This document shows positions 63,020 through 64,000 of a stretch of 64,000 nt of DNA, piece by piece (within the stretch, counting starts at the first letter, position 1; every line of letters begins with the position of its first letter). The stretch comes from JANELJ01 sp024511395 (GTDB lineage Bacteria > Pseudomonadota > Gammaproteobacteria > GRL18), in contig OY820613.1 in NCBI GenBank assembly GCA_963681975.1, positions 3,782,001 through 3,846,000 of the forward strand, written 5' to 3'. The notes beneath the pieces were generated by a model. It had not been told where the DNA came from and did not search any database. It saw only the letters and a program-made list of their open reading frames with translations. The translations under genes were made by a program, and so were the position numbers.

Positions 63020-64000
63020 AGCTCACCCTGAATAAAACATATAGCATTGATTTATAAAGAAATATTTCTTGATTATGGGTGTTAAATTTGCAGGTTATTT
63101 GGTAAAATAAGCCTTATTACCTTGCAAATTTCCAGACCAGAATGAAGCCAGAGAAACAGCCAAAAATACCTCAGGAAGACCTGTTCAGGATGCGCCTTGA
63201 AAACATGCTGGACATAAACCATGAGTTGATTAAGTTATCAAAACACATAGATTGGGAAAGTCCTGATAAAGAATGGGGCGCTCTGTTTGTATCCACTAAA
63301 GGTGTTCCTGCCATACGCACTCGTTTGATTGCAGGATTGCATTACCTGAAACACCTGCATGATTTATCGGATGAACAGGTAGTAAAAGGCTGGACAGAAA
63401 ATCCGTACTGGCAATATTTTTGTGGAGAAGAATACTTTCAGCATAAGATGCCCATACACCCTGTGACCATGACCAAATGGCGTAACCGGCCGGGTAAATC
63501 AGGCAGTGAAAAATTACTGATTGAAACCATTAAAGCCGGACTAAAGAGTAAAACTATCAAGCCCGGCAGTTTAAAGAAAGTCACGGTAGATACTACCGTA
63601 CAGGAAAAGAACATCGCTTTTCCAACCGATTCAAAGCTCCTGAACAAAGCCAGAGAAAACCTGGTTAAACTGTCCAAAGAGCACGGTATTAAACTGCGTC
63701 AGAACTATAATCGGGTTGGGCCGCAATATGTACTAATGGCCAGTCGTTATGCTCATGCAAAACAGTTTAAACGCATGAAGAAAATGAACAATAAACTGAA
63801 ATCCCGTTTAGGTCGTGTTAAACGGGATATTGAACGACAACTGCCCAACTATTCCGTTGATATTCAGTCTCTGTTTGAAGTAGCTCTAAAACAGGCTCAG
63901 AAACTGATTGAGCAGGAGCAGCACAGTAAGAACAAGCTTTACAGTTTACATGCACCTGAAGTCGAGTGTATCAGTAAAGGCAAAGCTCATAAGCCTTATG
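63020..64000 (+). mobile_element. IS5-family element, copy 8, continues past window
   Basis: The left end (AGCTCACCCTGAATAA) follows AAAT (63016-63019), a likely 4-bp target duplication. The right end is outside the window. It lies 16 bp after the cloverleaf element. Confidence 0.93.
63142..64000 (+). CDS. IS5-family transposase, copy 8, 5' part
   Basis: The frame is open from ATG 63142 to the window end (286 codons) and follows the consensus, with D150 present and V55 in place of Ala (STKGVPAIRT). Whether the second half is intact cannot be seen. Confidence 0.9.
   Translation, partial: MKPEKQPKIPQEDLFRMRLENMLDINHELIKLSKHIDWESPDKEWGALFVSTKGVPAIRTRLIAGLHYLKHLHDLSDEQVVKGWTENPYWQYFCGEEYFQHKMPIHPVTMTKWRNRPGKSGSEKLLIETIKAGLKSKTIKPGSLKKVTVDTTVQEKNIAFPTDSKLLNKARENLVKLSKEHGIKLRQNYNRVGPQYVLMASRYAHAKQFKRMKKMNNKLKSRLGRVKRDIERQLPNYSVDIQSLFEVALKQAQKLIEQEQHSKNKLYSLHAPEVECISKGKAHKPY

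Noticed and set aside
1..64000. tRNA, rRNA, phage, plasmid-replication, toxin-antitoxin or restriction genes
   Set aside because: I looked for characteristic proteins and RNA motifs and saw none I could support.

Overview
The window looks like a gammaproteobacterial chromosome heavily invaded by insertion sequences. Housekeeping genes support the class: ubiA, a Do-type protease, cbpA, amtB, miaB-phoH(ybeZ)-ybeY-corC(ybeX)-lnt, aceE-aceF-lpd with a lipoyl domain fused to E3, minCDE, Fe-type sodB, a DUF3581 gene and ybfF. I cannot name the genus. Heptanucleotide direct repeats have been reported from large sulfur bacteria (Beggiatoaceae), and two heptamer arrays occur here, but with different sequences, so this is only a hint.

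Layout. 1-6.9 kb: ubiA (3' part), degQ-like protease, heptamer array 1, cbpA, a small membrane protein, a CBS protein, an HU protein with a basic tail, yjbQ, and amtB behind NtrC-like sites and a sigma-54 promoter. 7-9.8 kb: an IS3-family and an IS5-family element. 9.9-18.7 kb: miaB, heptamer array 2, phoH-ybeY-[DUF3047 gene broken by IS982 containing IS5]-corC-lnt. 18.7-23.6 kb: a hypothetical gene, IS5, and a junkyard of IS4, IS982 and ISAs1 remnants, then a decayed PepSY/response-regulator pair. 24-29.8 kb: an intact pyruvate dehydrogenase operon. 30-37.5 kb: a sensor gene (ABC_sub_bind-TM-HAMP-GGDEF-EAL) destroyed by two IS5 copies, an IS630-family element, a small GGDEF-region deletion and a nonsense codon, followed by an intact SBP_bac_3-GGDEF gene. 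37.5-41.2 kb: an IS10-like element with a 9-bp target duplication that swallowed two IS66 elements. 41.5-52.2 kb: csp, SulP transporter, minCDE, Rieske protein, an LtaS-like sulfatase pair, DUF3581, ybfF and an FHA protein. 52.2-58.8 kb: a nest of IS5, IS982 and IS66, plus an inverted IS5 fragment and a dead DDE transposase. 59-64 kb: a decayed repeat-rich gene, sodB, hyuB, a BON lipoprotein, a 161-bp cloverleaf-like inverted-repeat element, and one more IS5 copy.

The strongest unexplained signals are the two heptamer elements. Each has two inverted units, an identical 16-mer, about 70-80 nt of unrelated sequence and 14-15 perfect units. The heptamer differs between loci but is identical between the two arms of each locus. 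Next are the 161-bp cloverleaf-like element and a 48-bp miniature derivative of the IS5 element. One IS5-family element accounts for eight full or partial copies in 64 kb, and most other transposases carry lesions, which points to recent expansion of a single element in a decaying genome.
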